Of a stretch of 64,000 nucleotides of DNA, positions 57,496-64,000 are shown piece by piece (position 1 is the first letter of the stretch; each line of letters opens with the position of its first letter). Source of the DNA: an uncultured Thermoanaerobaculia bacterium (GTDB lineage: Bacteria > Acidobacteriota > Thermoanaerobaculia > Multivoradales > Multivoraceae). The notes beneath the pieces are model-generated. The model made no database searches, was not told the origin of the DNA, and saw only the letters and a program-made list of their open reading frames with translations. Where the stretch lies: positions 3,758,859 to 3,822,858 of the forward strand of contig OX638294.1 in the NCBI GenBank assembly GCA_951812325.1, read 5' to 3'. The translations under genes and the position numbers were made by a program.

Positions 57496-57856
57496 GGCGA
57501 GGCCCGCGCGCAGGGCGCCGCAAGGCAGCGAGAACAACGACCGGTTCGAGCTGCGGGCAGGCCGCGACGAACGCCTGCCCGTGCCGGCCGCCGACGGCGG
57601 GGATCTCGACATCGAGATCCTGCACGTCCCGGGCCACTGTCCGGGCCAGGTGTCCCTCCGGGTCGCCGCCCGCGGCAACCGCCGCGGCGGCATTCCCCCT
57701 GGCCAGCCGATCGTCCTGCGCTGCGCGGTCGAACAGTCCGGGACCGCCGGCGGCTTCCGGCCAATCAGTTCGAAGAAGTCGCCATTAATGAACGCCGCAA
57801 GCTTCGACCGGAGGGGCAGCAGTCTGCCGCAATCGCGGGATCCTTGGCGCCGCGGT
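57496..57856. other. spacer with a metallo-beta-lactamase fragment
   Basis: Holds the plus-strand fragment at 57545-57675. The remaining ~180 bp show no recognisable frame. Confidence 0.5.
57545..57675 (+). pseudogene. fragment of a metallo-beta-lactamase-fold hydrolase
   Basis: An open plus-strand frame reads LDIEILHVPGHCPGQVSLRV, matching the strand-loop with the metal-binding His of MBL-fold enzymes (usually HTPGHSPGHVSL). Only about 40 codons match, with no HxHxDH motif upstream. It is a captured or residual fragment opposite the strand of its neighbours. Confidence 0.55.
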
Positions 57857-59752
57857 TCAGAACGGAATGTCGTCATCCGGCACCCCGGACTCCCGGTCGT
57901 CGTCGTCGGAGCTTTCGAAGATCCTGATCGCTCGACGCGCTTCCCGCTCGATGTCACCGCTCGTTTCGGCCTTTTGGAGCCAGGCGAAGGCCTCCTCCTC
58001 ACTGTTGCAATCGCGCTCCATCAGAGGCGTGTCCTGGGCATCGACTCGTTCCCGGTGGATGAACTTCCAGGGAGCGAATACAGTGGCCGAAACGACGCCC
58101 CTCGCGTTGCCCACCCAGCAGGTCAGCCGCCATCCGTTGACGTTCAGGGAGCGAGTGCGGCCGTTGCCGGATCTGGCGGGTGTGAAGTTCTTTCCGAGGT
58201 CGTGCGCCGGCGCCCGGTCGGGAGCGGCACGGTGCGGACCGTGAGCCCGATTCTGGCCTGCGCTTCTGTCGGTCTGAGCCGCCTGAGCGACACGCCGGGC
58301 CGAGTGGCTTTCCGTGGGCTGACCCTGGCCCTGGGCGACGCTCTGGCCATGGCGCTGGCCAAGGCGCGCGGATTCGCCCTGGAGGACTTCGCCACGCTGC
58401 ACGCCGGCGGGAACCCCGGCCGCCGGTTGATGACGGTGGACCAGGTCATGGACGCCGGCACCGGCGTTTCCCGGATCGTTCCTGGCACTTTGAGCGCCGG
58501 GGCTTGCCTTCGCTTGCGCTCTGTTGAGGATTCGTGCCGCTTCTTGTTCGGCATGATCGACAGCCGATTGAGCTGCGCCGATCTGGGCCCTGACTTTCGC
58601 CTCGGTGTCTGCGCGAATCTGCTCGGCCTGTTTCTTGATGTTCCGGGCGTTTGTGTGGGCCTCCTCAGCGAGGTTCCGGGCGTACTCCTTTGCCTTGGCG
58701 AGAACGGCCTTCGCCTCCTGATCTGCCTTGGTTCGAAGAACGGCGACGTCGTCCTCTGCCTGCGCCCTCGCTCTGTTTCGCAGGTACTGATAGGCCTCGC
58801 TACTCAGAGATTCCGCGCGGATTTCTGCTGCTTCCGTTCGGGCCTTCCGCAGGGTCTGTTCGGCCTGTTCGGCCTCCTTCTTCGCGTGTGCCTTGATCTC
58901 GTCGGCCCGCTTGCGAAGGACCATGATGTCGTGCCGCACTGCCTTGAGTTCGGAGTGCGCCTTTTCCTTGTTTCCCGGTTCGCGCACCTTCGGCTGAGCG
59001 CGGTCGCGCCTCTCGGGATCCACAAGAGGAACTTTGGCTCTCGGCCGTGAAGTCGGTGGGCTGTCTGCCTCCTTGGCAGACGCCCTCAGCGCGTCTGTTT
59101 CGGCCTTGGCAGCTTTCCGCATGTCCGCCGCCTCGCGCTCGGCCTCGTTCAGGAGGGTGCGGGCGCGCTCTTTGGCCTGGGCGATGAGGTCGGTGGCTTT
59201 GTTCCTGACGTCGGAGTGGATGGCGGGAGTCTGCGCCGCCTCTTCCCGGTTGCTGGACCTGGCCGAGAGCTTCGCCAGTTGGCCGTGCGCTGTTGGATCG
59301 AACAGGGCCACGAGACGGAGCATGGCCTCGACCGCCCGGTCGACAGTCGCGGGCTCCAGGCGCGCCGGCGGGTGGGCGCTCACGTTTCTCCAGTCGGCCA
59401 CCTCGTGCATCAGGGTTCGCGGGTTGCCTCCCGTCCTTGCAGTGTGGTGAGCGCGGTTGCGGGACAGCTTCGGGAAGGACTCCCAGTGCGCGTTGACGAT
59501 CTGGTGGTAGTGCCTGGGCTCCAGGAGCGACAGCGCGTCATCGTCTGTCTGGATCTCGCCGTGGCTTTCGATGTCCTGCTGGATCGAGGAGATCTTGCGG
59601 ACGACTCCCTTTCGCCACCAGTCGGGGCCGTGCTCTTTTCGGAGAACGGTGCTGAGATGGCCTCGGAAGGCCCGGTTGTAGATGTCGAGCGCTGCGGACA
59701 GCCTTGCGGCCTGTTCGGGTCCGGTCCGGGGAGGGACTCTCGTGGTTGCCAT
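57857..59752 (-). CDS. Swt1-like HEPN domain protein with long coiled coil
   Basis: 631 residues from ATG 59752. Residues about 15-150 resemble the Swt1/HEPN domain: ALDIYNRAFRGHLSTVL and, at its end, ADWRNVSAHPPARL. R-NVSA-H is an R-x4-H motif as in HEPN ribonucleases. Residues about 180-420 are Ala/Glu/Arg/Lys-rich coiled coil. The stretch around 422-478 is encoded by the antisense of a kpsF fragment (58319-58487) and has a different, Gln/Gly/His-rich composition. The C-terminus has WRLTCWVGNARGVVSATVF and an acidic tail. It is possibly an RNase-type defence or toxin protein; partner unknown. Confidence 0.65.
   Translation of the reverse strand: MATTRVPPRTGPEQAARLSAALDIYNRAFRGHLSTVLRKEHGPDWWRKGVVRKISSIQQDIESHGEIQTDDDALSLLEPRHYHQIVNAHWESFPKLSRNRAHHTARTGGNPRTLMHEVADWRNVSAHPPARLEPATVDRAVEAMLRLVALFDPTAHGQLAKLSARSSNREEAAQTPAIHSDVRNKATDLIAQAKERARTLLNEAEREAADMRKAAKAETDALRASAKEADSPPTSRPRAKVPLVDPERRDRAQPKVREPGNKEKAHSELKAVRHDIMVLRKRADEIKAHAKKEAEQAEQTLRKARTEAAEIRAESLSSEAYQYLRNRARAQAEDDVAVLRTKADQEAKAVLAKAKEYARNLAEEAHTNARNIKKQAEQIRADTEAKVRAQIGAAQSAVDHAEQEAARILNRAQAKASPGAQSARNDPGNAGAGVHDLVHRHQPAAGVPAGVQRGEVLQGESARLGQRHGQSVAQGQGQPTESHSARRVAQAAQTDRSAGQNRAHGPHRAAPDRAPAHDLGKNFTPARSGNGRTRSLNVNGWRLTCWVGNARGVVSATVFAPWKFIHRERVDAQDTPLMERDCNSEEEAFAWLQKAETSGDIEREARRAIRIFESSDDDDRESGVPDDDIPF
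58319..58487 (+). pseudogene. kpsF/kdsD (arabinose-5-phosphate isomerase) fragment, antisense inside the HEPN gene
   Basis: The plus-strand frame reads LALGDALAMALAKARGF, then LEDFATLHAGGNPGRRL and VDQVMDAG. This is the end of the SIS domain and linker to the CBS domain in KpsF/GutQ (ALGDALAVALLEARGF--EDFA--HPGG-LGRRL). Only about 55 codons remain. It lies in reverse orientation within the open frame of the HEPN gene, without breaking it. Confidence 0.65.
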
Positions 59753-59930
59753 CACTCAGTCGGTTCTCCACGCGGCAAAGGCCGCGGTTTCGAGATCTCC
59801 CAGCTCCGCTGGGGTCTCGTGGTTGCCATCACTCAGTCGGCCCTCCACGCGGGGCAACGCGGGCATCCAGGACGCGCTGCGGGGCAGAGAAGAAGAACTC
59901 TCGTGGCTGCCATGACTCAGTCTCCTGGGA
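59738..59930. repeat. three offset copies of the HEPN gene 5' end
   Basis: TCTCGTGGTTGCCATCACTC and following bases occur at 59738 (over the HEPN start codon), 59815 and, diverged, 59899; offsets 77 and 84 bp. Each copy carries an ATG for MA(T/A)TR on the minus strand. The second copy precedes unrelated sequence; the third ends in the M20-like remnant. Confidence 0.8.
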
Positions 59931-60171
59931 TTTGCGAAGTTTGTCTTCCGGGTGCCGCGACGAGGAGCACCCGGAGTTTCTCGACGTAGTCAGCGGCGGA
60001 TCCGTTCGTTCGCCTCGTCGTGTCCGATCCGGGACGGCTCGCAGCCCGCACCGAGGAGCTTTCCCGCACCGTGGCCGCGACCTTGCTCTGGCGGCCGCTC
60101 GGGCCCGCGATGGCGAGCAGGTCCACCAGACGGTGGATGGCGCGTGTTGCGTCGATCTGCGGCGGGGTCAT
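59917..60171 (-). pseudogene. N-terminal fragment of an M20/M42-type peptidase
   Basis: An 84-codon frame from ATG 60171 begins IDATRAIHRLVDLLAIAGPSG followed by KVAATVRE, as in PepT-like M20/M42 aminopeptidases (LL-IPGPSG-E--VA-YVR). After about 45 residues the match fades (GSAADYVEKLRVLLVAAPG) and it stops in the repeated HEPN-start segment. No metal-binding motif is present. Confidence 0.55.
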
Positions 60172-60455
60172 GGCCGATCTCGGGAGGAGTCGGTACGGTC
60201 GGAAGTTCGCGATTCTACTGTCTTCCTGCAAGGCGGGTTGCCCGCCGCGACGGCCCTTTGCAGCAGATGTCACCCCAGGTCGACAACCCCCTCTCTGCCG
60301 AAGTTCGTGGCAGCGGTGATTCCCTTGAATGGTCGAGGGCGCCCGTGGGCATGGAAGAGCAGGTTGTCGCGGTTCACCCTGTTGACGAGGCGTTGATCCT
60401 CAGGCTGTGCAAGGAGACGCCGTTCCAAGTGCGGCCGGCCCGGCGGCATGTCCGG
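60172..60455. other. spacer, nothing identified
   Basis: About 284 bp. Open frames exist on both strands, but none resembles a known protein. A GGTGAACCGCG echo of the MNT/HEPN junction occurs near 60370. Confidence 0.4.
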
Positions 60456-60596
60456 TTAGCGGCCAGCGCCCGGCTCCTGGACCTCGTAGGCCCGCGACAC
60501 GGCGTCCGCTTCGTACTCCTCACGCAGTAGCACTTCAGCCGCGCCCAGGGCCCGCAACGCCCGCTGCCACTCGCCAATCGCCGATGCGCGGTTCAC
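60456..60596 (-). pseudogene. truncated HEPN-domain toxin of an MNT/HEPN pair
   Basis: Starts at GTG 60596, overlapping the MNT stop (GTGA). ASAIGEWQRALRALGAAEVL and DAVSRAYE match the first two helices of HEPN domains (LL--G-YDAAVSRAYYA). The frame ends at TAA after 46 codons instead of about 130, so the R-x4-6-H active site is missing. Inactive remnant. Confidence 0.65.
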
Positions 60597-60928
60597 AGCA
60601 CCGAAACGGCATCGCGCTCCACCGAGTTTCGGTAGGCAGAGCCCAGTGTCCGAAGGCGGTCCCAGTCTGCTTCGGCGTACGCCATGATCGAAGGTGCGGC
60701 GTAGGACGCCGCTGCCAGCCTGTAGCCGAGTCGGCGCAGCGTTCGCTTCAAGCCGGCTGCCTCATCCTTCACGACGAGCAGCACGTCCAGGTCGCTGTCC
60801 TCCTGCGCGTCGCCGCGGGCTTTGGAGCCATAGATGAGAATTCGGAGAACGGCCCTTGGGTGCTCTTCCTTCAGCGCCTCGCGGTATTCGTCCAGCCAAG
60901 CCTGTTCTTCGGGGTGGAGCGTGAGCAT
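60593..60928 (-). CDS. MNT-type nucleotidyltransferase (antitoxin of HEPN/MNT pair)
   Basis: 111 residues from ATG 60928. ILIYGSKARGDAQEDSDLDVLLVV is the minimal nucleotidyltransferase signature GSxARG-x-DSDLDL with both metal aspartates. Such proteins AMPylate and neutralise HEPN RNases encoded next to them. The partner HEPN gene is truncated, so this antitoxin looks orphaned. A further upstream in-frame start (61075) lies in non-conserved sequence. Confidence 0.85.
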   Translation of the reverse strand: MLTLHPEEQAWLDEYREALKEEHPRAVLRILIYGSKARGDAQEDSDLDVLLVVKDEAAGLKRTLRRLGYRLAAASYAAPSIMAYAEADWDRLRTLGSAYRNSVERDAVSVL

Positions 60929-61040
60929 GGTCTGCGTCTCTGAGGGTCTTCTGCGGCCCTGACGGTCTGGCCCCTCCAGCGATCCTTGGCGAGGCCGATT
61001 CTCTACTTGGGTCCGCCGCGGGCCCGCGGTCTCCAGCCGC

Positions 61041-61415
61041 TCAGACCTCCTGATGGAAGTAGTAGCAGAGGCCATCCGGCGCGACGACGAAGAAGACCCG
61101 GAACTTCTTGCCGTCGCGTTTGTCGATGCGCCAGTTCGCGGTCTTCACGCCGTTGGCCTTGAGTTCGGCTCGCGCCCGCTTGATGTCGCTTACCAGGATC
61201 GCGGCACCGTCCATGCTGGCGTCGCCGCCGTTGATCGCGAAGCCGATCCGGACGCCGTCGCGTTCGAGGATGACCGCCGGCGCCGGCTCCTCGCGGCGTT
61301 CGACTTCCTGCAGCCCGAAGGCGTCCGCGTACCACTTCGCGGTGGCGTCCAGGTCCTTGACCGGCAGGGCGAGCACGTCGTCCTGGAACGGGTAGGCGGC
61401 CTCGAAGAGTCTCAC
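61041..61415 (-). CDS. VOC/glyoxalase-family protein
   Basis: 124 residues, GTG start ([21 protein letters not shown]). It has the two beta-alpha-beta-beta-beta halves of the vicinal oxygen chelate fold: [18 protein letters not shown] and [18 protein letters not shown], with a C-terminal [16 protein letters not shown] carrying the final metal-type Glu. The reaction cannot be predicted; members include lyases, dioxygenases and resistance proteins. The 180 bp up to the next gene hold nothing certain. Confidence 0.82.
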   Translation of the reverse strand: MRLFEAAYPFQDDVLALPVKDLDATAKWYADAFGLQEVERREEPAPAVILERDGVRIGFAINGGDASMDGAAILVSDIKRARAELKANGVKTANWRIDKRDGKKFRVFFVVAPDGLCYYFHQEV

Positions 61416-61593
61416 GAAGTGGAGCCTACATGGCTATGGCGTTGCTCCATGGCGGGCGCGACCAGTCGGCGGGCCAGTCGGCGGGCGAGGAGCCCGGGCA
61501 GCTTGCGCGGTGGGAAGTTCGCCAACCCCTGGACACACCCGCACCAGACAGGGCCCGTGGCGCAGGCTCCGGGGTCATGGAATCATCGCCGCC

Positions 61594-62100
61594 ATGGACC
61601 CTGAAGCTCTCGAGCGTGCCCGGCGCAAGGCGGCGGCGATCGGTATCGCCAACGTGCAGCGGCACATCTTCCTGTGCTGCGACCAGACGAAGCCGAAGTG
61701 CTGCGACCGGGAGGCGTCGCTCGAGTCCTGGACCTGCCTCAAGCGCCGGCTGGTCGAACTTGGCCTCACCGAGTCGGGCGCGGTGATGCGCACCAAGGCG
61801 AACTGTCTGCGCATCTGCGACGCCGGCCCGATCGCCGTCGTCTACCCGGAGGGCGTCTGGTACTGGGGCTGTACCCCGGAGGTCCTGGAACGGGTCATCC
61901 AGGAGCACCTGATCGGCGGCCGGGTGGTGGTGGAGCAGATGATCGGCGGGATCTCGGCGCCCAGCGACGCCTGCGGGGCTTCCGCCACATCACCAGAGTC
62001 GTCCGCGATGTCCGCTTCGTTGACGGCATCGAACAAACCGAGGACGCCGACCACACCAGGAACGCCGCCTGATGATCAACCGCCCGTACACGAAGTCTGA
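61594..62100 (+). CDS. thioredoxin-like (2Fe-2S) ferredoxin
   Basis: 168 residues from ATG 61594. [15 protein letters not shown] and the later [10 protein letters not shown] provide the four-cysteine pattern of thioredoxin-like 2Fe-2S ferredoxins; [25 protein letters not shown] is the typical end. Such proteins stop after about 115-125 residues. Here ~45 Ser/Thr/Pro-rich residues follow, and a competing frame over the same bases reads [20 protein letters not shown] and stops at 62072. The tail therefore probably comes from a fused foreign fragment or a frameshift. Confidence 0.8.
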   Translation: MDPEALERARRKAAAIGIANVQRHIFLCCDQTKPKCCDREASLESWTCLKRRLVELGLTESGAVMRTKANCLRICDAGPIAVVYPEGVWYWGCTPEVLERVIQEHLIGGRVVVEQMIGGISAPSDACGASATSPESSAMSASLTASNKPRTPTTPGTPPDDQPPVHEV

Positions 62101-62384
62101 CCATGGCTCGCGGTGAAGTGAGCCCCCGTAGTTCGGTGGAAATGCCCATGCACAGCAGGTGCACCGTCGGGCGCAGCGGCGTTGCCACTGCGAATCCGTA
62201 CTCGCGTTGCGGTGGTTCGGATCCCGTGGGCGTCCAACTCGGTGACAACGAGGTCGCCATTGCGGTGACGACCGGAGATTCTGTGGTTGAGCCTCACCAG
62301 GTCCTCGTTGGCATGAGTGACCGGGCCCTGATGGGGCCGTAGAGATCGGGGATTTATAGCAGTCTGCGTCATTTTTACTCGTAC
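62101..62384. other. intergenic, possible small minus-strand ORF
   Basis: A minus-strand ATG at 62372 opens a 98-codon frame (MTQTAINPRSLRPHQGP, ending at 62076) over most of this gap and the ferredoxin tail. It resembles no family I know and could be chance. No RNA structure is evident. Confidence 0.3.
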
Positions 62385-62413
62385 TCGATAAAAGTCGGGC
62401 AGATCCCTATAAT
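62385..62413 (+). promoter_or_regulatory. sigma70-type promoter giving a leaderless mRNA
   Basis: A consensus -10 TATAAT at 62408-62413 is preceded by TCGATA at 62385-62390 with a 17-bp spacer. Only 6 bp separate the -10 from the ATG at 62420, so transcription should start at or next to the start codon. There is no Shine-Dalgarno. The local sequence is unusually AT-rich for this genome. Confidence 0.7.
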
Positions 62414-62419
62414 CGACCG

Positions 62420-63619
62420 ATGGATCCGACCCGCAACCCCTATAGCCCAGGTGCCGGCAACCCTCCGCCTGCGCTTGTCGGCCGGGATGCCGAACTGGAG
62501 ACCATCCGCATCGCCATCGAGCGTCTGCGCCGCGGCCGTTTCGCCAAGAGCGTGATCCTGACCGGGCTTCGCGGTGTGGGGAAGACCGTGCTCCTCCAGG
62601 AGTTCCGTCGCATGGGGCAGAGCCGCGACTGGGTCTGCCAGCCACTTGAAGCCGGCCAGGGAATGCGGTTCCCGCAGGCGATGGCCGAACTCGTGCGAAA
62701 GGTGCTCTTGCGTCTCTCTCCGGCGCAGAACGTTGCCGACCGGGCCAGGCGGGCGCTAGGTGTACTGAGGTCGTTCCAGATGAGATGGAATCTCCCCGAC
62801 GGTGCCGGAGAGCTGTCCATGGGACTCGATCCCGTGCCGGGCTGGGCCGATTCAGGCCTGCTGGACGAAGACCTGGCGGCTCTGTTCACGGAGGTCGGCG
62901 CAGCAGCTCGCGAGCGGGGCAAAGGGGTCCTGGTCACGGTCGACGAAGTGCAGTACCTGAAATCGAAGGACTTGGCCGCTCTGATCGTCGGCCTTCACCA
63001 GGTCAATCAGGAGCAGCTTCCGTTTCTGGTAGTCGCTGCCGGTCTGCCGTCGGTGCCTGCGCTTGCGGGTGAAGCCAAGTCCTACGCGGAGCGGCTGTTC
63101 AACTTCCGATGGATCAACAGTCTGGGCGCCGACGACGCGAGGGCTGCCCTGGTCGAGCCGGCTGACGAAGAAGGAGTCGTTTGGCAGCCGGCCGCGCTCG
63201 ACCGAATCGTCGATGAGACTCGGGGCTACCCCTACTTCCTTCAGGAGTTCGGCAAGCAGGCGTGGGACCAGGCGGAGGGGCCCGCGCAAATCACTGCCTC
63301 GGACGTGGCTACTGCGGTGCCAATGGCGGTCGACGAACTTGATACAGGCTTCTTCCGCGTCCGGATCGACCGCACGACCGATTCAGAGCGTGACTACCTG
63401 GTCGCCATGGCTTCGCTTGGGGCAGGCCCGTACGCCTCAGGTCGCGTCGCCTCGACCATGGGCAAGGACACGCCGGGTGTGGGACCCGTACGGGACAAGC
63501 TGATCAAGAAGGGGCTTTGCTACGCGCCGCGTTGGGGAGAGATTGACTTTACAGTACCCTTGTTCAACGACTTCGTGCGTCGCTGTCTGCGTGGCCCGGA
63601 ATCCCCTGTTGCGGTGTAG
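62420..63619 (+). CDS. AAA/STAND-type ATP-binding protein (ORC-like)
   Basis: 399 residues. LVGRDAELETIRIAIERL, then Walker A ILTGLRGVGKTVLLQEF and Walker B GVLVTVDEVQYL. A sensor/arginine region (VVAAGLPSVPALAGEAKSYAERLFNF) follows, then a C-terminal winged helix (RDYLVAMASLGAGPYASGRVA, then KGLCYAPRWGEIDFTVPLF). The architecture is that of the COG1672/ORC1-like ATPases found on mobile or accessory DNA. It probably binds DNA; role unknown. Driven by the leaderless promoter just upstream. Confidence 0.85.
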   Translation: MDPTRNPYSPGAGNPPPALVGRDAELETIRIAIERLRRGRFAKSVILTGLRGVGKTVLLQEFRRMGQSRDWVCQPLEAGQGMRFPQAMAELVRKVLLRLSPAQNVADRARRALGVLRSFQMRWNLPDGAGELSMGLDPVPGWADSGLLDEDLAALFTEVGAAARERGKGVLVTVDEVQYLKSKDLAALIVGLHQVNQEQLPFLVVAAGLPSVPALAGEAKSYAERLFNFRWINSLGADDARAALVEPADEEGVVWQPAALDRIVDETRGYPYFLQEFGKQAWDQAEGPAQITASDVATAVPMAVDELDTGFFRVRIDRTTDSERDYLVAMASLGAGPYASGRVASTMGKDTPGVGPVRDKLIKKGLCYAPRWGEIDFTVPLFNDFVRRCLRGPESPVAV

Positions 63620-63656
63620 GGAGCTCCAGGGAGTAGCGCGTGTTCGGTCGGGGCCC

Positions 63657-64000
63657 TCAGTCGTACACGCCGTCCGCGAACCACCGTTCCGACGTCCGAT
63701 CGCGGTAGATCCGGCACACGGCGCCGCTCCGCAGTTCGACGTCCCAGTAGTCCCGCAGTGCCGGGGCCTCCCGCCACCAACCCTCCTCGATTTCCCAGGG
63801 GCCGGCGGCGACACGCACCGCGCCCTCGATGCGGACGTGGCGTTCTTCGGTGGGCAGGGGGTTGATTCGCACCGGTGCGGGGCAGGGAGTGCGGGCGTTG
63901 CTGTCCGTGGCCAGCACCTCGACCTCGACCGGCGGCCGCAGGGTTCGGACCGCCAGCATGCCGCGGCCGGGCCTCGGTTCGAGCCGGATCCGCGGCGGCG
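63657..64000 (-). CDS. imuB: ImuB-like Y-family polymerase homolog, C-terminal end
   Basis: The frame is open from the window edge; 113 C-terminal codons are visible. GPWEIEEGWWREAPALRDYWDVEL and CRIYRD, then WFADGVYD, form the DUF6504-type tail of ImuB proteins (GPWR--G-WW----RDYY-VE, final W--HG-YD). ImuB is an inactive Y-family polymerase that links the beta clamp and DnaE2 in SOS mutagenesis. It points toward dnaE2 but is separated from it by about 8 kb of accessory genes and fragments. Confidence 0.8.
   Translation of the reverse strand, partial: PPRIRLEPRPGRGMLAVRTLRPPVEVEVLATDSNARTPCPAPVRINPLPTEERHVRIEGAVRVAAGPWEIEEGWWREAPALRDYWDVELRSGAVCRIYRDRTSERWFADGVYD

Noticed and set aside
61430..61590. 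C-terminal fragment of another enzyme (minus-strand [17 protein letters not shown])
   Set aside because: Too short and compositionally biased to assign to a family.

Overview
This 64 kb window is high-GC, gene-dense bacterial DNA. Several features resemble Acidobacteriota, perhaps a Thermoanaerobaculia-like lineage: a sulfatase fused to a TPR domain, an ASPIC/FG-GAP protein fused to a TlpA thioredoxin and TPRs, and a YfbK-type VWA protein. That assignment is inference from gene types, because no rRNA, tRNA or other marker gene is present. I saw no CRISPR array and no replication origin.

Layout. 1-13.9 kb: the end of a YfbK-like gene, an alpha/beta hydrolase, metY, a homocysteine S-methyltransferase-family gene, a sulfatase-TPR lipoprotein, a second hydrolase, a histidine kinase/response regulator pair, an IS110 element, an FKBP isomerase and uppP. 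14.0-23.4 kb: one minus-strand operon, ilvE-ilvB-ilvH-ilvC-leuA-leuC-leuD-leuB. With the citramalate synthase at 31.9-33.5 kb it covers most of valine, leucine and threonine-independent isoleucine synthesis; ilvD is not in the window. 23.5-28.1 kb: three tandem copies of an unknown secreted Cys-containing protein, with near-identical N-terminal halves, divergent C-terminal halves and a shared 3' cassette ending in a terminator. 28.6-35.3 kb: a SWIM/SNF2 helicase, cimA and a DUF4143-type ATPase, separated by tandem repeats. 35.4-40.8 kb: four tandem coiled-coil PD-(D/E)XK-like genes with vapBC and methyltransferase remnants between them. 40.8-50.7 kb: gcvP, a Ca/Na antiporter, glutamate dehydrogenase and the ASPIC fusion gene, which is split by an in-frame TGA. 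50.9-64 kb: a PIN toxin/antitoxin pair, dnaE2 and, at the far edge, the 3' end of imuB. About 8 kb of accessory genes and gene fragments lie between imuB and dnaE2.

The most unusual property is genome-wide in style. Short segments, often a gene's own start or end, are re-copied nearby, many at 66-92 bp offsets. Small fragments of unrelated genes (GH3 glycosidase, ICMT-like, metallo-beta-lactamase, KpsF, M20 peptidase, methyltransferase, HEPN, PIN) are scattered in spacers and in one case inside an open reading frame. This looks like an active short-segment duplication and capture process. The two other top leads are the UGA in the ASPIC gene, which has a SECIS-like hairpin at the bacterial distance, and the three-copy secreted family with conserved front and variable back.
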